Counted from the first letter of the stretch, positions 17,256-27,007 are shown. The stretch: DNA of 64,000 bases from Acidobacteriota bacterium (GCA_020199775.1 JAIVJZ010000041.1:558001-622000), one strand, 5' to 3'. The notes: a model not told the origin generated them from the letters alone. Made by a program: numbers and translations.

Positions 17256-18611
17256 TTGAACGCCCGAGACGATCTGCGCCGCGCCGCGCGCTCTATCTTC
17301 GACGCCACGCTCGCCGGTCTGGACGCACGCGCCGCCGTCCGCCGCGCGCTCGACTTCACGCGCGGGCGACTCACAATCCTCGACGACGAATTCGACCTGA
17401 ACGCACGGCCGCACGCGATCTACTCAATCGCCGTCGGCAAGGCGGCCGTTGCGATGGCTGCCGCGCTGGATGAAGTGTTGGGGGGCGCGCTTGCGGGCGG
17501 GATCGTCTCCGCGCCGTCTTCGAGCGTCGGGTTGTCCGGGCGTTGGCGGGTCTACGCGGGCGGCCACCCGCTGCCGAACGAAGCGAGTCTCGAAGCGGCG
17601 CGCGCCGCCTTCGCCCTGTTGCGTGCGGCCGACGCTGTAGAGCCGCGCGCGCTCGTCATCTTCCTCATCTCCGGCGGCGGCTCCGCGATGCTCGAATGGC
17701 CGCGCGACGAATCGATCACGCTCGCCGAGTTGCGGGAGGCAAATCGCGTGCTGGTCTCTTGCGGGGCGAGCATCGACGAGATCAATGCCGTGCGACGGGC
17801 GTTCTCGGCGGTGAAAGGCGGCGGCCTCGGCGCACGCGCGCGCCGCGCCGCGCAAATCTCTCTGATCATCTCCGACACGAAACGGGACGAACCGTACAAC
17901 GTCGCCTCCGGCCCGACTTTTCCGTTCGCGCACGAGTCGCACGAGCCGTCCGAGATCGTCAAACGTTACGGGCTCGCCGCGCGCCTCCCCGCCTCGATCC
18001 TGCGCGCCGTCAATCAACCACCCCGCTTTCACACGGAGGCGGATCGCGTCACGGCGTTGCGCCGCCATCACGTGCTGCTCGATAACGAGCGCGCTCTGGT
18101 GCGTGCGGCCGAAGTTGCCGCCGCGCTCGGCTTCACGGTCGAGATCGCGCGAGACGTTTCAGAGCAGGCGGTTGCGGAAGGCGCGGCTCTGCTCGTCTCG
18201 CGTCTGTTCGATGTGCGAAGGAGGGCGGGAGGGGGGCAGGTGTGCCTGATTTCCGGCGGCGAGTTTTCGTGCCCGGTGCGCGGCGCAGGACTAGGCGGGC
18301 GCAACGCCGAGACGATCTTGCGGTGCGCGTTTGAAATAGAAGCTCAGGCCGCGCGTTCGTCGTCCGGTGCGACAGTAGAGCGGGTCGTCGCGCTCAGCGC
18401 GGGCACGGACGGCATTGACGGCAACAGCCCTGCGGCGGGAGCTTTGTGCGATGACACGACGCTCACACGCGCACGCGCGCTCTCACTCGACGCACAAAAA
18501 TTTCTGGAAGCAAGCGACGCCCACACCTTTTTCGCCGCACTCGGCGACGCCATCACGACCGGCGCGACCGGCACAAACGTCCGCGACCTGCGTCTCCTGC
18601 TTGCGAGATAG
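17256..18611 (+). CDS. glycerate 2-kinase (GckA/MOFRL family)
   Basis: 451 residues from a TTG start 15 bases after the previous gene. The N-terminal DUF4147 domain shows IAVGKAAVAMAAAL, GGHPLPNEAS, the glycine loop LISGGGSAMLEWP and CGASIDEINAVRRAFSAVKGGGL. The C-terminal MOFRL domain has LISGGEFSCPVRGAGLGGRN and ALSAGTDGIDGNSPAAGA. The family phosphorylates glycerate to 2-phosphoglycerate, linking serine or glyoxylate breakdown to glycolysis. The stop codon directly touches a repeat hairpin that separates it from the convergent cupin gene. Confidence 0.92.
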   Translation: MNARDDLRRAARSIFDATLAGLDARAAVRRALDFTRGRLTILDDEFDLNARPHAIYSIAVGKAAVAMAAALDEVLGGALAGGIVSAPSSSVGLSGRWRVYAGGHPLPNEASLEAARAAFALLRAADAVEPRALVIFLISGGGSAMLEWPRDESITLAELREANRVLVSCGASIDEINAVRRAFSAVKGGGLGARARRAAQISLIISDTKRDEPYNVASGPTFPFAHESHEPSEIVKRYGLAARLPASILRAVNQPPRFHTEADRVTALRRHHVLLDNERALVRAAEVAAALGFTVEIARDVSEQAVAEGAALLVSRLFDVRRRAGGGQVCLISGGEFSCPVRGAGLGGRNAETILRCAFEIEAQAARSSSGATVERVVALSAGTDGIDGNSPAAGALCDDTTLTRARALSLDAQKFLEASDAHTFFAALGDAITTGATGTNVRDLRLLLAR

Positions 18612-18709
18612 TTTCAGGTTTCAGGACTGAGGTTTCAAGTTTCAGATTTCAAGTTTCAAGTCTGAATGTTGCTTGGTTCATTAACCTGAAACCTGAAACT
18701 TGAAACTCA
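18611..18709. repeat. heptamer-arm hairpin (TTTCAAG class) between convergent genes
   Basis: The left arm 18611-18660 contains about seven TTTCAGG/TTTCAAG-type words; the right arm 18685-18709 is CCTGAAA-CCTGAAA-CTTGAAA. Its right end supplies the stop codon (18707-18709) of the minus-strand cupin gene. The position suggests a bidirectional terminator. Confidence 0.9.
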
Positions 18710-19081
18710 CTCCGCCCGCCCGAAATCGTCGCTGAAGCGCACGATGTCGTCCTCGCCGAGGTACGAACCGCGCTGAATTTCGATGAAGATCAATTTCTCC
18801 GCGCTCGCGTTTTCCACGCGATGCTTCGCCTCGACGGGAATGTCTACGGTCTCGCCCGCCAGCACCGTGATCTCTTCGTCGTCGAGAGTCACTTTGGCCT
18901 CGCCCGCCACCACCATCCAGTGCTCCGCGCGCTGCGCGTGCTTCTGGTAGCTCAGACGCTTCCCCGGCAAGACTTCGATGCGCTTGACCTTGAAGTTCTC
19001 GCCCTCGTCGAGCACGGTAAACGTCCCCCACGGGCGTTCATCATAAAGCGGCGACGTGTTCGTCGTCACGGTTTCCGGCAT
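18707..19081 (-). CDS. cupin, mannose-6-phosphate isomerase type II-like
   Basis: 124-residue single cupin. The block YDERPWGTFTVLDEGENFKVKR at the start and LPGKRLSYQKHAQRAEHWMVVAG match the C-terminal isomerase domain of bifunctional mannose-1-phosphate guanylyltransferase/phosphomannose isomerase proteins. The metal-binding pattern is H-x(5)-E-H in the first motif and a His in VEAKHRVEN in the second. It probably interconverts mannose-6-phosphate and fructose-6-phosphate or binds a sugar phosphate. The guanylyltransferase part is absent. Confidence 0.82.
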   Translation of the reverse strand: MPETVTTNTSPLYDERPWGTFTVLDEGENFKVKRIEVLPGKRLSYQKHAQRAEHWMVVAGEAKVTLDDEEITVLAGETVDIPVEAKHRVENASAEKLIFIEIQRGSYLGEDDIVRFSDDFGRAE

Positions 19082-19209
19082 GCCTAAACCCCCCGTATCG
19101 AATCTTCGCGAACTCTTCCGACGCGCGGCCGGATATCACCGCGCCCCCACCCGCCGCCGGATGGCTCAGACAATTTACACGCACAAAGTTTCCCTGTCAT
19201 CTGAACGAG

Positions 19210-19320
19210 AGGGAAAAGGGTAAGGGGGAAAGGGTAAAGGAAAAAAGAATAGAACGTCACGCCGAACGCCCGCTCATCACATGATCTTCCCCTTACCCTT
19301 TCCCCCTTACCCCTTTGCCC
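19210..19320. repeat. heptamer-arm hairpin (GGGTAAG class)
   Basis: The left arm 19211-19240 is built of GGGTAAG, GGGGAAA and GGGTAAA words; the right arm 19287-19320 is the complementary CCTTACC-type run. It separates the cupin start (19081) and the comEC stop (19336). Confidence 0.85.
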
Positions 19321-19335
19321 TTCATCCCGCATCGC

Positions 19336-22086
19336 TCATTCACGCACAAAAGTTTCCACTCTCAAATCCTGCCCGTCCGTGCTGACCGTGATCGTGCCGC
19401 TCCGCCCGGTTTGTAGCACTTGCGCGCCGCCTGCGCGCCAGCGTTCGACGACTCGTTTATCGGGATGGCCGAAGGGCGAAGAGAGGCCGACCGAGACGAC
19501 GGCGACGGACGGGCGGACGGCCGCGACGAAAGATTGCGTGGAGGAAGTACGGCTGCCGTGGTGCGCGACTTTCACGACATCGCTTCGCAAATCGTCGCGC
19601 GCCGCGACGAGCGCGGCCTCCGCGTCGCGTTCGATGTCGCCGGTCAACAGAAACACGCGCGCGCCGTAGCGCACGCGCAACACCAGCGAATCGTCGTTGG
19701 CCGATAACGCCTGAGTCGCTTCGCCCGCGCGTGGCGGCCACAGCACATCGACCGTCGCCGCGCCGAACTTTAACCTGTCGCCGCGCCCGACAAGTTCGAT
19801 AGGCACGCTCTCTCGCCGGAGCGTCTCGGCGAGGCGCGCAAGCTCCGCCTCGCCCCCGTCGGCGCGGCCTAAGAAGGCGGCGCGCACTTTGAAGTTGTGC
19901 GCGATATCGTTCAAGCCGTTCATGTGATCGGCGTGCGCGTGGGTTGCCAGAATGTAATCGACCCGCGCGCGACCGCGCCACCATAGATACTCCGACACGA
20001 CGGCTTCGCCGATGCCGCGCGCGTCGCGCTCGAACCGCGCCGGAGGCGCGCCTTCAACTTCGCCCGCGCGCGGCCTGAATTCCGCGCGCCCGCCCGCGTC
20101 AACCAACAACGTCGCGCCGTTCGGGAACGTCAACAAAGCGGCATCGCCCTGTCCCACGTCGAGCAGGTCGAGGCGCAGGCGGCCGTCGGCTCGCCCCTCG
20201 CTGAACGGGTGCAGCACGACGAGCGAGAGGCAGAGCGTCGCGCCTGCCCAGGCCAACCGCCGCGCCCGTCGTCGCGGCGCGCTCCGTGCTCCGTCCGGCG
20301 GAGACGCGGCCGTTTGCAAAGGCTGCCAGCGCGCGAGACTGACGAGCAACACGGCGAGCGGCGCGTAATACAGAACATAGATCGCGGCGGCGTGCCCCGT
20401 GTACTCCGGCAGCCTGAGCGAGGCCATACCCGCGCGTGCGAACGGGTCGACGCTGTGCGTCATCAACCAGTTCATTCGCTCCACCAACCACACCAGCGGC
20501 CACGCCGCGCTCGCGCTGACCGAAGCGAGCATCATCGCCGCCAGCGCGCCGAGCGAGACGGCCGCCATCAACACGCCGACGAAGATGTTCAGCAACACCG
20601 ACACGAGCGACAGGCGATGAAAGTAGACGACGAACAAAGGCAGCAACATCAACTGCACGCTCGCGGAGACGACCACCGCGCCGAAGGCGTAACGCACCAA
20701 CGCTTGCGCGCGCCAACGCTCCAACTCGACGCCCGCGCCCGTCTTGAAGAGGCGGTAGCTGTAAACGTTTCGCGCCAGTTCGCACCGCCACGCGCGCTCG
20801 CTCCAAAAGAGAGTCTCGCCGAGCACGCGAAACCAGCGCGGGCACGCGGGCGGGCGCGGCGTGGCGCGCGTCGGACGCCAGCAGCCGACGGCGCGCAAGC
20901 GTTCGACGAGCGGCCAGCCGAGCGCGACGATGCCGAGCACCGACAGGAACGTGAGTTGGAACGACGGATCGAAAAGCTCCGCGGGTCGATAGGCGAGCAG
21001 CACGAGCGCCGCGCCGCCGAGCGCGTTCAAAGTCGCCCCGCGACGCCCTGCGACCGGCGCGAGCGCGACCACGGTAAACATCAACGCCGCGCGCACGACC
21101 GACGATTCCGCGCCGACCGCCACCGCATAAAGCCACAACACCGCGCACGGCACGACGAACTGCAAGGCGCGCCGCCCCGTCACGCGGCGCATCAGGAGCA
21201 GCACGAGGCCGCCGATGAAACTGATGTGCAGGCCGCTGATCACGAGCACGTGAAACGTGCCGCCCTCGCGAAAACGCTCCGCGCTCGCGCGCGACAACCC
21301 GTGCCGATGACCCAGCAGCGCGGCCTGCAACACGCCCGCCGTCTCCGCCGAAAAAAGTTCCGACATGCGCCCGCGCAAAACCTCGCGCCACGCCTCAAGC
21401 CACACGAGCGGCAACGGCACGCGCTCGTCGTCGAGCCTCTCCACGACGAGCGGGCTCTTGATCGTGCCCCTCGCGTCCACCCCGCGCCGATCCAAAAATT
21501 CCGTCAACGAGCCGCCGCCCGGATTACGAAACTCCTCCGCGCGTTCGAGCATGACGAGCACGCGCACGCGCGCACCGCGTCGCAACTCCAACTCCGCGTA
21601 CCCGTCCCGCTGACCCGCATCGCGCACGGGCGCGAACAATTCCACCACGCCCGCCGCCGTCGTATGCTCCGCACCCCGCGCACGCAGACGCTCGACGCCG
21701 AGCGCGAGATAAAAGCCGTCCGGCGCAAACTCCGGCGCGCGTTCGACGACTCCCGTGATCTCCACCGGGTCGCCCGAAGCGACGCGCCCCTCTTCATACA
21801 GACGCCGCACGCGCTCGTTGCCGACGCCGCGCCCTTCAACTCCGGCGAACGCCGCGCCGAGCGATGCGAACGCGAGCAGGACGATCAACGTCGCGAGCGC
21901 AGGTCGTCTTCGCTTGAACGCGGCGAGGGCGAGCAGCGTCCCCAGTGCGCTTGAAAGTAGTGAGAAAAAAAGCGGCGGCGCGGTCAGGCGCGCGAGCAGT
22001 ATTCCGGCGGCAAAGGAAACCGCCAGAAGCGCGAGCGGCTGAGGATTGAAAGACGGTCTGTGAGGAACCGTCGGCGTGTCCGGCAA
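19336..22086 (-). CDS. comEC: ComEC/Rec2-type DNA uptake channel
   Basis: 916 residues, the full three-part architecture. The N-terminal DUF4131 region has two helices. The central competence domain is a multi-helix channel with VLVISGLHISFIGGLV and LLAYRPAELFDPSFQLTFLS. The C-terminal metallo-beta-lactamase fold has LDVGQGDAALL and THAHADHMNG. ComEC passes single-stranded DNA across the inner membrane; the C-terminal domain is thought to degrade the other strand. It probably uses a TTG start at 22086; no ATG lies nearby. Together with the ComEA-like gene and pil genes it suggests natural transformation. Confidence 0.93.
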   Translation of the reverse strand: MPDTPTVPHRPSFNPQPLALLAVSFAAGILLARLTAPPLFFSLLSSALGTLLALAAFKRRRPALATLIVLLAFASLGAAFAGVEGRGVGNERVRRLYEEGRVASGDPVEITGVVERAPEFAPDGFYLALGVERLRARGAEHTTAAGVVELFAPVRDAGQRDGYAELELRRGARVRVLVMLERAEEFRNPGGGSLTEFLDRRGVDARGTIKSPLVVERLDDERVPLPLVWLEAWREVLRGRMSELFSAETAGVLQAALLGHRHGLSRASAERFREGGTFHVLVISGLHISFIGGLVLLLMRRVTGRRALQFVVPCAVLWLYAVAVGAESSVVRAALMFTVVALAPVAGRRGATLNALGGAALVLLAYRPAELFDPSFQLTFLSVLGIVALGWPLVERLRAVGCWRPTRATPRPPACPRWFRVLGETLFWSERAWRCELARNVYSYRLFKTGAGVELERWRAQALVRYAFGAVVVSASVQLMLLPLFVVYFHRLSLVSVLLNIFVGVLMAAVSLGALAAMMLASVSASAAWPLVWLVERMNWLMTHSVDPFARAGMASLRLPEYTGHAAAIYVLYYAPLAVLLVSLARWQPLQTAASPPDGARSAPRRRARRLAWAGATLCLSLVVLHPFSEGRADGRLRLDLLDVGQGDAALLTFPNGATLLVDAGGRAEFRPRAGEVEGAPPARFERDARGIGEAVVSEYLWWRGRARVDYILATHAHADHMNGLNDIAHNFKVRAAFLGRADGGEAELARLAETLRRESVPIELVGRGDRLKFGAATVDVLWPPRAGEATQALSANDDSLVLRVRYGARVFLLTGDIERDAEAALVAARDDLRSDVVKVAHHGSRTSSTQSFVAAVRPSVAVVSVGLSSPFGHPDKRVVERWRAGGAQVLQTGRSGTITVSTDGQDLRVETFVRE

Positions 22087-22347
22087 GTTGTTACAGCCTC
22101 TATTTTCTACTGGAGCAGTCCGAATGACCCCAATGCCGACTCGTCAGGCAACGCGATTGCCCCCGTCACTTTCGCCGTCGAGAATTCTCTGAACCCGGAT
22201 ACTCTACCAGCATTCACTACGAGGCGATTTCCGGCGAGGCAAAGATTCGCCAGTTTACCCCAACACGGTCTCACCGTCGCATACGATCTACGCCCCGAAG
22301 GCTTGTATCAAAGTCTTGCGAATAATCTCGAATGTTGCCGCTCGACT
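22087..22347. other. intergenic gap with no visible feature
   Basis: Lies between the comEC start and the 3' end of the TIR gene. I see no ORF with protein-like composition, no hairpin with a T-run and no repeat of the heptamer type. It must hold the comEC promoter. Confidence 0.5.
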
Positions 22348-25300
22348 CTATGACGAAACCCGACCCAACGCCCTGTCGCGCCAGCGTCGCACGCTCATCA
22401 CATCTAAACGCTCCCCCGCGAAGACGATTTGCTTCACAGGTTTCTTGCCGTCGTCGCTCGCGCGCTTCAGCCAGTCGCGCACTTCCATCCAGCGCACCTC
22501 GCCCTCCGAGTGTCGGATGACGAGCAGCACGGGAAACGCCTGCGCCATCCAGTAGCGGGCGTGGCGTGGGTCTTTGATGGTGAAGATTTCCGCGCCGTCG
22601 CGCTTGCGCTCCTTGAGATAGGAGTCGCCGGACTTGAGTTGCAGATACAGCTTCTTTCCGGTCGCCTCGCCCGCGTCCGTCTTGAACTCGATCTCCATAT
22701 CTATGCCGTTGTCGCTGACGGTTAGTTCCCGGCAGATTTGTCCCGCGAGGGATGCGGTGGAGATCACTTCGCCGACCAGTGTGCGTTCCTTATCCGCGTT
22801 GTCAAGCTTGATTTGCGACTGCTTGTCCAACTCCAGCACGCGCTGGTGGACTTCCGGCGCGGCGAAGCGTTCTTCGAGATCGTCCCACAGCGGCACACGC
22901 TTCTCGCACTTCACGCACAGGATGCTCGCCCGCTTTCCGTTCTCAGCCAGACGCTCCATCGCCGTCTCCCGATCACGCACCGGCGTCTTGCAGTGCGGGC
23001 AGACGTAGTGCCGCAGGCGCACCACCTCGATCCCTTTTTTCAGCAGGTGCTCGTGGACATAACGACTGAAAATCATCTTCTCTGCGACGGCGATGTCGGG
23101 GTCGAAATAGACTTCCAACTCGCCCGCGCCCTCCCCCCGACGCGTCAGTTTCACGCCCAGACGCCGCTGCTGCGAGAGCGACTTGAAATCGGCGGCGTAA
23201 CGCCACAACTCATCGGCTTCGAAGGATTCCGTGTGATGAAGGCGCACCACCAGCGTGGCGTAGATGTCGTCGAGGAAGCCGTTGAAGCGATAGCTCACGA
23301 GCACCGCCGGATGCCCCACCAGTTCCGGGCGTTCGCGCCGGTAATAACTCGGAAAGATCAAAAGCGCGCCCCTGTCGGTTTGTTCGCGCAAGCAGAGGCC
23401 GCGCTTCACCAGCGTCTGGTGCATCGCCAGCAGGATGAACCGTTCCTCGTCGTCTCCGAGGCGTTCGACGGAAGAGTGATACTTGAGGTCGCCGTTCAAG
23501 ACCCGCTCCTCCGTGAGACAGCCGCGTTCGTCTTTATCCTCACGCATCGTCTGGATGACGGCCTGCGCGTAAGCGTTGATGCGCTCCGGCTGGAGCAACA
23601 CCCAACTGCCGAACTCCAACTCCCACACCACCCCGGGGCCGGCCAGCAGACTTACCACCGCTTTCAACTCTTCATCCGTGAAGCGCGCGACTTCGCCGGA
23701 CAGGCGCAGTTGCAGCGTCTCGCGCAGCTCGTTGAAGCGCACCAGCACCCGCCCCTCGTCCTTGAGACGAATGATCTCCTCCTTGAGCCGCTTGAACAAG
23801 AGCGGCGAGGAACGCCAAGGGATATTCTCCCAACGGATGCCTTCGAGAATGGCCTGCTTGAGTTCCTCGCAGTTGAGTTTCGTCTTCGCGCTCGTCTCCA
23901 GCAGACGCAGGTAGCCGCGTTCGTTCTTGAAAGCCTCTATCTGCGTCCGGCTGACGCGCAAGCCCCCCGCGTCCACGCGCCCCGCGACCAGCAACTTGGT
24001 AAAAGGGTTTCGCGACGCCCGCGTCAGATCGCGATCCCACTGGCCGAGCGTCTCAAACAAATCTTCCTTCTGCCCGTCGAAGACCAGCACCGCCAGCGCG
24101 GTCTCGTCCATGTAAAGCTGATGAATCAGACGCTGATCCGCCTGCCCCCCGAAATCCCACAACCAGATTTCCCGCTCCACGCCGTCATCCGAAGACACCG
24201 GCAGCTTCCACTGCGTCGCCCACGCACCCACCGTCGAATCGCTCGGCTGCCATTCCTCACCCGCCAGCACCTTCGACAACCCTGTCTTCCCCGCCCCGCT
24301 CTCCCCGACAAGCAGCACTTTCGCATTCGTGTATTGCACCTGCTCCGGCGCGGGCGGCAAGACTGGCACAGAGACTTCCGGCGCTTGTGCCCCGCTGACA
24401 AATTCCGACAAATCCCACACTCGGATACCGCCATGATAGTCGCCGGTTATGGCGTAGTGCGAACTCCACAACACGCTCATAACTGGAGCAGCGTGGCCTT
24501 CAAGCACGCGCAGGCATTGCCCCGTCTGCACGTCCCACAACCTCACCATCTTATTCTCATCGCCGGAGAGGGCGTGACGCTGGTCAGCACTCCATGCCAC
24601 GCTCCTGATACGGCTACTGTGGCCTTCGAGCACGCGCAGGCATTGCCCCGTCTCCACGTCCCACAATCTCACGGTGTTATCCGTGCTGCCGGAGAGGGCA
24701 TGACGCTGGTCGGCGCTCCACGCCACACTAAAGATAAAGCCGGTGTGGCCTTCGAGCACGCGCAGGCATTGCCCCGTCTCCACGTCCCACAACCTCACGG
24801 TGTTGTCCCCACTGCCGGAGAGAGCATGACGCTGATCGGCGCTCCACGCTACGCTCCAAACAGTGCTCGTGTGGCCTTTGAGCACGCGCAGGCATTGCCC
24901 CGTCTCTACGTCCCACAACCTCACGGTGTTGTCCGTGCTGCCGGAGAGGGCATGACGCTGGTCGGCGCTCCACGCCACTTGCATGACTAGGTTTTGATGG
25001 CCTCTGAGCACGCGCAGGCATTGCCCCGTCTCTACGTCCCACAACCTCACAGTCTTATCATCTGAACAGGAAAGAGCGCGCAGTTGATCAGGACTCCACG
25101 TTATGCTTCGGACATCGGTTTGCTCGTGGCCTTTGAACACGCGCAGGCACTTCCCCGTCTCCATATCCCACAACCTCACGTCTGTATAGCTGGAGAGCGC
25201 ACGCTTTCCATCCAGACCGAACGCGTATGACCAGGCCATCGAGTCATTGTAATCAAGCTGGATAGCCTTTTCTGCAATTTGCTGGGGCAGGGCCTGTACA

Positions 25301-25728
25301 TCCATCGCCGACGGATTCGCTGGTGGATGGCAGGCTTCGAGGAGCTTCGCGTATTCCTTCCTCCGCCCCTTCGGAAGCCAGTTGATATAACTGAATTGTG
25401 CAAGTGAGCCTTTGATGGGGGCGTCGTCGAGGCGCAGTGGGATGAAGCGGCGTTCCTTGTTGAGCGGGTCGCGGAAGCGGAAGGTGTAGCTTTCCAGTTG
25501 CGCCCAGTCGGAGCCGAAGGCGTGTGCGGACATGCAGAGGACGAGGACGCGTGAGCGCTCCAAGCCTTCCTCGATCTTCGACGGGATGTTGTCGCCGGGT
25601 TTGAGTTCCCACTCGTCGAACCAGACCCGCAGGCCGTCCGCGCGCAGGCGTTCCGCGAGGGGGCGCACTGCGGCCTTGTCCTTCGAGCTGTGGCTGAGGA
25701 ACACGTCGTATTTGAAAGTGTCGGGCAC
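22348..25728 (-). CDS. TIR - WD40 - Roc GTPase - COR-like - DUF4365 protein, putative immune effector
   Basis: 1126 residues, GTG start with an AAGGGG Shine-Dalgarno. Residues about 5-135 are a TIR domain (YDVFLSHSSKDK, VWFDEWELKPGD, SDWAQLE holding the likely catalytic Glu). About 165-450 are seven WD40 blades, five nearly identical. About 468-640 are a Roc-type GTPase (Walker A GESGAGKT, WDFGGQAD as the G3 equivalent). A COR-like region follows to about 860. Next come two CxxC pairs (VCPHCK, LCVKCE), a zinc ribbon. About 970-1095 match DUF4365 (GIDMEIEF, LYLQLKSGDSYLK), with an E-x-Q-x-K nuclease-like core. Bacterial TIR domains usually hydrolyse NAD. The layout of sensor propeller, switch GTPase and two end domains resembles NLR-like immune proteins; a defence role is inferred. 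Confidence 0.85.
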   Translation of the reverse strand: MPDTFKYDVFLSHSSKDKAAVRPLAERLRADGLRVWFDEWELKPGDNIPSKIEEGLERSRVLVLCMSAHAFGSDWAQLESYTFRFRDPLNKERRFIPLRLDDAPIKGSLAQFSYINWLPKGRRKEYAKLLEACHPPANPSAMDVQALPQQIAEKAIQLDYNDSMAWSYAFGLDGKRALSSYTDVRLWDMETGKCLRVFKGHEQTDVRSITWSPDQLRALSCSDDKTVRLWDVETGQCLRVLRGHQNLVMQVAWSADQRHALSGSTDNTVRLWDVETGQCLRVLKGHTSTVWSVAWSADQRHALSGSGDNTVRLWDVETGQCLRVLEGHTGFIFSVAWSADQRHALSGSTDNTVRLWDVETGQCLRVLEGHSSRIRSVAWSADQRHALSGDENKMVRLWDVQTGQCLRVLEGHAAPVMSVLWSSHYAITGDYHGGIRVWDLSEFVSGAQAPEVSVPVLPPAPEQVQYTNAKVLLVGESGAGKTGLSKVLAGEEWQPSDSTVGAWATQWKLPVSSDDGVEREIWLWDFGGQADQRLIHQLYMDETALAVLVFDGQKEDLFETLGQWDRDLTRASRNPFTKLLVAGRVDAGGLRVSRTQIEAFKNERGYLRLLETSAKTKLNCEELKQAILEGIRWENIPWRSSPLLFKRLKEEIIRLKDEGRVLVRFNELRETLQLRLSGEVARFTDEELKAVVSLLAGPGVVWELEFGSWVLLQPERINAYAQAVIQTMREDKDERGCLTEERVLNGDLKYHSSVERLGDDEERFILLAMHQTLVKRGLCLREQTDRGALLIFPSYYRRERPELVGHPAVLVSYRFNGFLDDIYATLVVRLHHTESFEADELWRYAADFKSLSQQRRLGVKLTRRGEGAGELEVYFDPDIAVAEKMIFSRYVHEHLLKKGIEVVRLRHYVCPHCKTPVRDRETAMERLAENGKRASILCVKCEKRVPLWDDLEERFAAPEVHQRVLELDKQSQIKLDNADKERTLVGEVISTASLAGQICRELTVSDNGIDMEIEFKTDAGEATGKKLYLQLKSGDSYLKERKRDGAEIFTIKDPRHARYWMAQAFPVLLVIRHSEGEVRWMEVRDWLKRASDDGKKPVKQIVFAGERLDVMSVRRWRDRALGRVSS

Positions 25729-25768
25729 GCTTCACCCCTTTGCCGCAATATTTCTTTAGCCGGGACGT

Positions 25769-27007
25769 TTAGGTCTTAACAGCGGCCGCCGTGAGATGGA
25801 CGACTGTTTCGACGTGGTGTGTCTGGGGGAACATATCAAAAGCGCGGAGGGAGTCAAGGGTGTAGCCCGCGTCGAAGAGGGCGCGGAGGTCGCGTGCGAG
25901 GGTGGCCGGGTCGCAGGAGACGTAAGCGATGCGCCGCGGGCGGAGGGCGAGGATGCCGGCGAGGGCTTCGGGTTCCGCGCCCGCGCGGGGCGGGTCGAGG
26001 AGGAGGAAGTCAACGGGCGCGAGTCGGCGTGCGTGCGCGGCGAGCCATTCGCCGACGCGTGCCGTGTGGACAGAGGCGTTCGTGAGCCCGGCGCGGGCGA
26101 GGTTGAGGTGGGCGAAGCGGGTGGCCGCCGCGTTGCCTTCGACGGCGGTGACGCGCGCGAAGCGGCGTGCGAGCGGGAGCGTGAAGAGGCCGACGCCGCA
26201 GTAGAGGTCGAGGGCTGTCTCGCCCGACGCGTCCTTGAGGGCTTCGGCGAGGAGCGGTTCGAGCAGCGCGTGGTTGATCTGGAAGAAGCAGTCGGCGTCG
26301 AAGCGATAACGCTCGCCCGCAAGGTCGCGGAAGCGTTCGCGCGCGTCCTCTTCGGCGAGCGGCGGCAGGAGCGAGACGCCGTCGTCGCCCGCCACGGCTT
26401 GAAACTCTTCCGTCTCGTCAAATTCACCGTCGGCGAGCGTGGCGCGCAGGCGCGAGAGTCCGGCTTGCACTTCGGGGAGGACGACGGGGCATTCGGCCAC
26501 GTCGCAGACGCGGTGCGAGGCGAGTTCGTAGTAGCCGAGGAATTGCCGCACGGGGTCGTGCTGCCAGCGTGCGCGCGAGCGGTAGCGCCAGACGGCGGGC
26601 GACGGCGTGATGGTGATTTCGGCGGGCGGGTCGCGGCGCGCGATGCGGCGCAGACAGTCGCGTATGATCTCGACTTTGGCTTGCAGTTGCGCCTCGTAGG
26701 TCAACTGCTGGAAGTCGCAACCGCCGCAGCGACCGAAGTAGGGGCAGGGCGGTTCGACGCGCGCGGGCGACGGCGTGATGATCTCCGCGACCGTGGCGAA
26801 GGCCACTTTGCCGCGCACGCGTTCGACGCGCGCGCGCACGCGGTCGCCGGGCGCGGCCAGCGTCACGAAGAACGTGTAGCCGTCGGCATACGCCAGCCCC
26901 GCGCCGCCCGGCACGATGCGCTCGACCTCGACTTCGACCGACGCGCCGACGCTCAACTTCCCTGTCGCAAGGGGCGACTCGCGGCGCGGCCTGTGGTGCT
27001 TTTTCAT
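25769..27007 (-). CDS. TrmA/RlmD-family tRNA or rRNA (uracil-5-)-methyltransferase
   Basis: 412 residues from ATG 27007; the frame runs on to 27253 but the added residues are arginine-rich and not family-like. An N-terminal TRAM domain (GASVEVEVERIVPGGAGLAY) is followed by a Cys cluster for an Fe-S centre (CPYFGRCGGCDFQQ). The methyltransferase domain has FFQINHALLEPLLAEAL, LDLYCGVGLFTLP, LLLDPPRAGAEP and YVSCDPATLARDL, whose Cys is the family nucleophile. The Fe-S type fits RlmD/RlmCD (23S rRNA) rather than TrmA, but which uridine is modified cannot be read from the sequence. Confidence 0.9.
   Translation of the reverse strand: MKKHHRPRRESPLATGKLSVGASVEVEVERIVPGGAGLAYADGYTFFVTLAAPGDRVRARVERVRGKVAFATVAEIITPSPARVEPPCPYFGRCGGCDFQQLTYEAQLQAKVEIIRDCLRRIARRDPPAEITITPSPAVWRYRSRARWQHDPVRQFLGYYELASHRVCDVAECPVVLPEVQAGLSRLRATLADGEFDETEEFQAVAGDDGVSLLPPLAEEDARERFRDLAGERYRFDADCFFQINHALLEPLLAEALKDASGETALDLYCGVGLFTLPLARRFARVTAVEGNAAATRFAHLNLARAGLTNASVHTARVGEWLAAHARRLAPVDFLLLDPPRAGAEPEALAGILALRPRRIAYVSCDPATLARDLRALFDAGYTLDSLRAFDMFPQTHHVETVVHLTAAAVKT

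Noticed and set aside
20099..21954. Long ORFs on both strands inside comEC
   Set aside because: Arginine/alanine-rich out-of-frame readings of a high-GC gene; comEC motifs lie in the other frame.
22738..24990. 750-codon plus-strand ORF opposite the TIR gene
   Set aside because: Its repeated HAQALPRLHVPQPH units are only the complement of the WD40 repeats; the minus-strand reading gives recognisable domains end to end.
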